The position numbers and the translations under genes are program-made. The notes below the pieces were generated by a model. That model saw only the letters and a list, made by a program, of their open reading frames with translations, was not told where the DNA came from and ran no database searches. Below are positions 63,046 to 64,000 of a stretch of 64,000 bases of DNA, in pieces. Position 1 is the first letter of the stretch, and each line of letters starts with the position of its first letter. The stretch comes from Fragilaria crotonensis (taxonomy: Eukaryota > Bacillariophyta > Fragilariophyceae > Fragilariales > Fragilariaceae), in assembly GCA_022925895.1 (NCBI GenBank), contig JAKSYS010000142.1, positions 1 through 64,000 on the forward strand. Reading direction: 5' to 3'.

Positions 63046-64000
63046 CTAAAGAACTACAGGCAGAAGTAGGGACAAGGTAGATGCAAGGACAGAACCAGTC
63101 GCAATTCCGCTCATAATGGTGAAAGCCGCGGACGTGGTTGGACCCAAAGTCGCGGCTGGCGACGTGTTGCTGCTGGGTGCCTCGGATGGTGTAAGTTCGT
63201 CACCAGCCGTCGACGTGTTGGGAGCGAGTGTCGTGACCTCCAAGGTGCTGCTCCCGGTAGGCGCCTTGGAGTTGATTATTTCATCGCAACCACATGCCGT
63301 CACAACTGCTTCTTGTATGTACAAATCGGTGCAAAAGTCACCAGGAAGGAGCCCCTGCAACCCAGCAGTCTCGAGATCACGGCACGTAAACCGAACGCCT
63401 GGAAGAAATATCGATGCATTTTTGTTCTGAACAAAGTAACCTTCACCGCAGACGTAGCAGACAGGTCTGGAAAGGATTGGTGGAATCGTGAAGGTTACAC
63501 CTGGTGCCAAGGTTGTTGGTGCAGTCGGACTGAACGGAGCGGTTGGTGGAGCCGGAGGTGAAGGGCTGCTTGGCATGAATACGCTGTCGAACGCCTTCTG
63601 GCAACCACATTCATTCAGAACGGCTTCAAGCAAAGTATTGTTGCAATAAGCATCAGGAATCAATCGCTGGAACCCTAGAGCCTGGATTTCGTTGCAAGTA
63701 TACGAGACGCCTGAGAGAGTGACCGTTGCAGTTGTGTCGTAAATGATGAAGCCATTACCGCAAACTGGGCAGACAGCGAAGCCTCCATCTGGTGTTGGAA
63801 AGTCGACCAGAACGATGGGTGGAAAGGTGAGGACGACGCCTGGGGCCAATGTAGTTGGTGCCGTTGGGCTTGGTGGCGGGTTGACAATAGTGCTGCTAGG
63901 TGCCGCGGAGTAAAAAATCTCATCGCAACCACATGCCTCAAGTACTGCATTTGTCAAGCTTTCGGTGCAGAAGGCAGGATGAATGCGTCGCTGGAAACCA
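63046..64000 (-). CDS. Cys-domain surface protein, 3' part (cut by window edge)
   Basis: Open from the window edge to a TAG at 63046; the start lies outside. Two full Cys domains and part of a third are seen, with VCPVCGNGFIIYD, FQRLIPDAYC, LNECGCQ and, in the last, PVCYVCGEGYFVQN, GLQGLLPGDFCTD, TACGCDEI. The linkers are PSPPAPPTAPFSPTAPTTLA. The end is Ser/Thr-rich followed by SGIATGSVLASTLSLLLPVV, a GPI-anchor-type tail almost the same as in the 59385 gene. The units here differ strongly from each other and from that gene, so this copy is older and intact, whereas the neighbour has expanded recently. Cell-surface location inferred; function unknown. Confidence 0.75.
   Translation of the reverse strand, partial: GFQRRIHPAFCTESLTNAVLEACGCDEIFYSAAPSSTIVNPPPSPTAPTTLAPGVVLTFPPIVLVDFPTPDGGFAVCPVCGNGFIIYDTTATVTLSGVSYTCNEIQALGFQRLIPDAYCNNTLLEAVLNECGCQKAFDSVFMPSSPSPPAPPTAPFSPTAPTTLAPGVTFTIPPILSRPVCYVCGEGYFVQNKNASIFLPGVRFTCRDLETAGLQGLLPGDFCTDLYIQEAVVTACGCDEIINSKAPTGSSTLEVTTLAPNTSTAGDELTPSEAPSSNTSPAATLGPTTSAAFTIMSGIATGSVLASTLSLLLPVVL

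Overview
The window reads as nuclear DNA of a diatom, most likely a pennate one. Short GT-AG introns of about 120-140 bp interrupt otherwise compact genes. The protein families are diatom-like: secreted mucin-like and Cys-rich repeat proteins, a divergent bZIP factor, and a LINE whose reverse transcriptase resembles those common in diatom genomes. No bacterial operon features, rRNA or tRNA genes were seen, and species cannot be told from the sequence alone.

Layout. 0-11 kb: an unrecognised family here called the 'WIVAIEY family' after its C-terminal motif (734-1651), an ATP-grasp-like fragment (3298-3657), a decayed block carrying relics of a mucin-like gene and of a WIVAIEY gene (4240-5320), a broken WIVAIEY gene (5604-6840), and the intact 1034-residue mucin-like gene with a silaffin-like Lys cluster (7576-10680). 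12-15 kb: an acylaminoacyl-peptidase gene (APEH, peptidase family S9) whose last 200 bp are disrupted. 15.6-23 kb: a broken membrane-protein gene, two tandem WIVAIEY genes inside a ~2 kb segmental duplication, and two paralogous four-helix membrane proteins. 23-26 kb: gene-poor DNA with direct repeats and a TTCTTAA-rich array. 26-28.3 kb: a secreted protein with 36-residue Cys repeats. 29-32 kb: a Tc1/mariner (IS630)-like transposase. 32.7-44.4 kb: two paralogous type II membrane proteins bracketing a spliced bZIP gene and two PIF/Harbinger elements, one 3.67 kb and coding, the other 0.78 kb and non-autonomous, each with 30-bp terminal inverted repeats and a 3-bp target duplication. 45 kb: a small spliced membrane protein. 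47.5-56.5 kb: an almost full-length 9 kb LINE on the minus strand with a 14-bp target duplication. 56.9-58.8 kb: a spliced secretory-lipase-like hydrolase. 59.4-64 kb: two genes of a Cys-rich, GPI-anchor-like surface family, one with near-identical tandem units, plus a relic of a tail-anchored protein between them.

Two themes recur. First, much of the coding capacity is for secreted or surface proteins built from tandem repeats (mucin-like, 36-residue Cys repeat, ~120-residue Cys domain, Gly-rich membrane protein), consistent with a cell wall or extracellular matrix. Second, many reading frames, in host genes and in mobile elements alike, are broken by one-base length changes, several of them in homopolymer runs. 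Some of these may be assembly errors rather than true decay, so every pseudogene call here carries that caveat.
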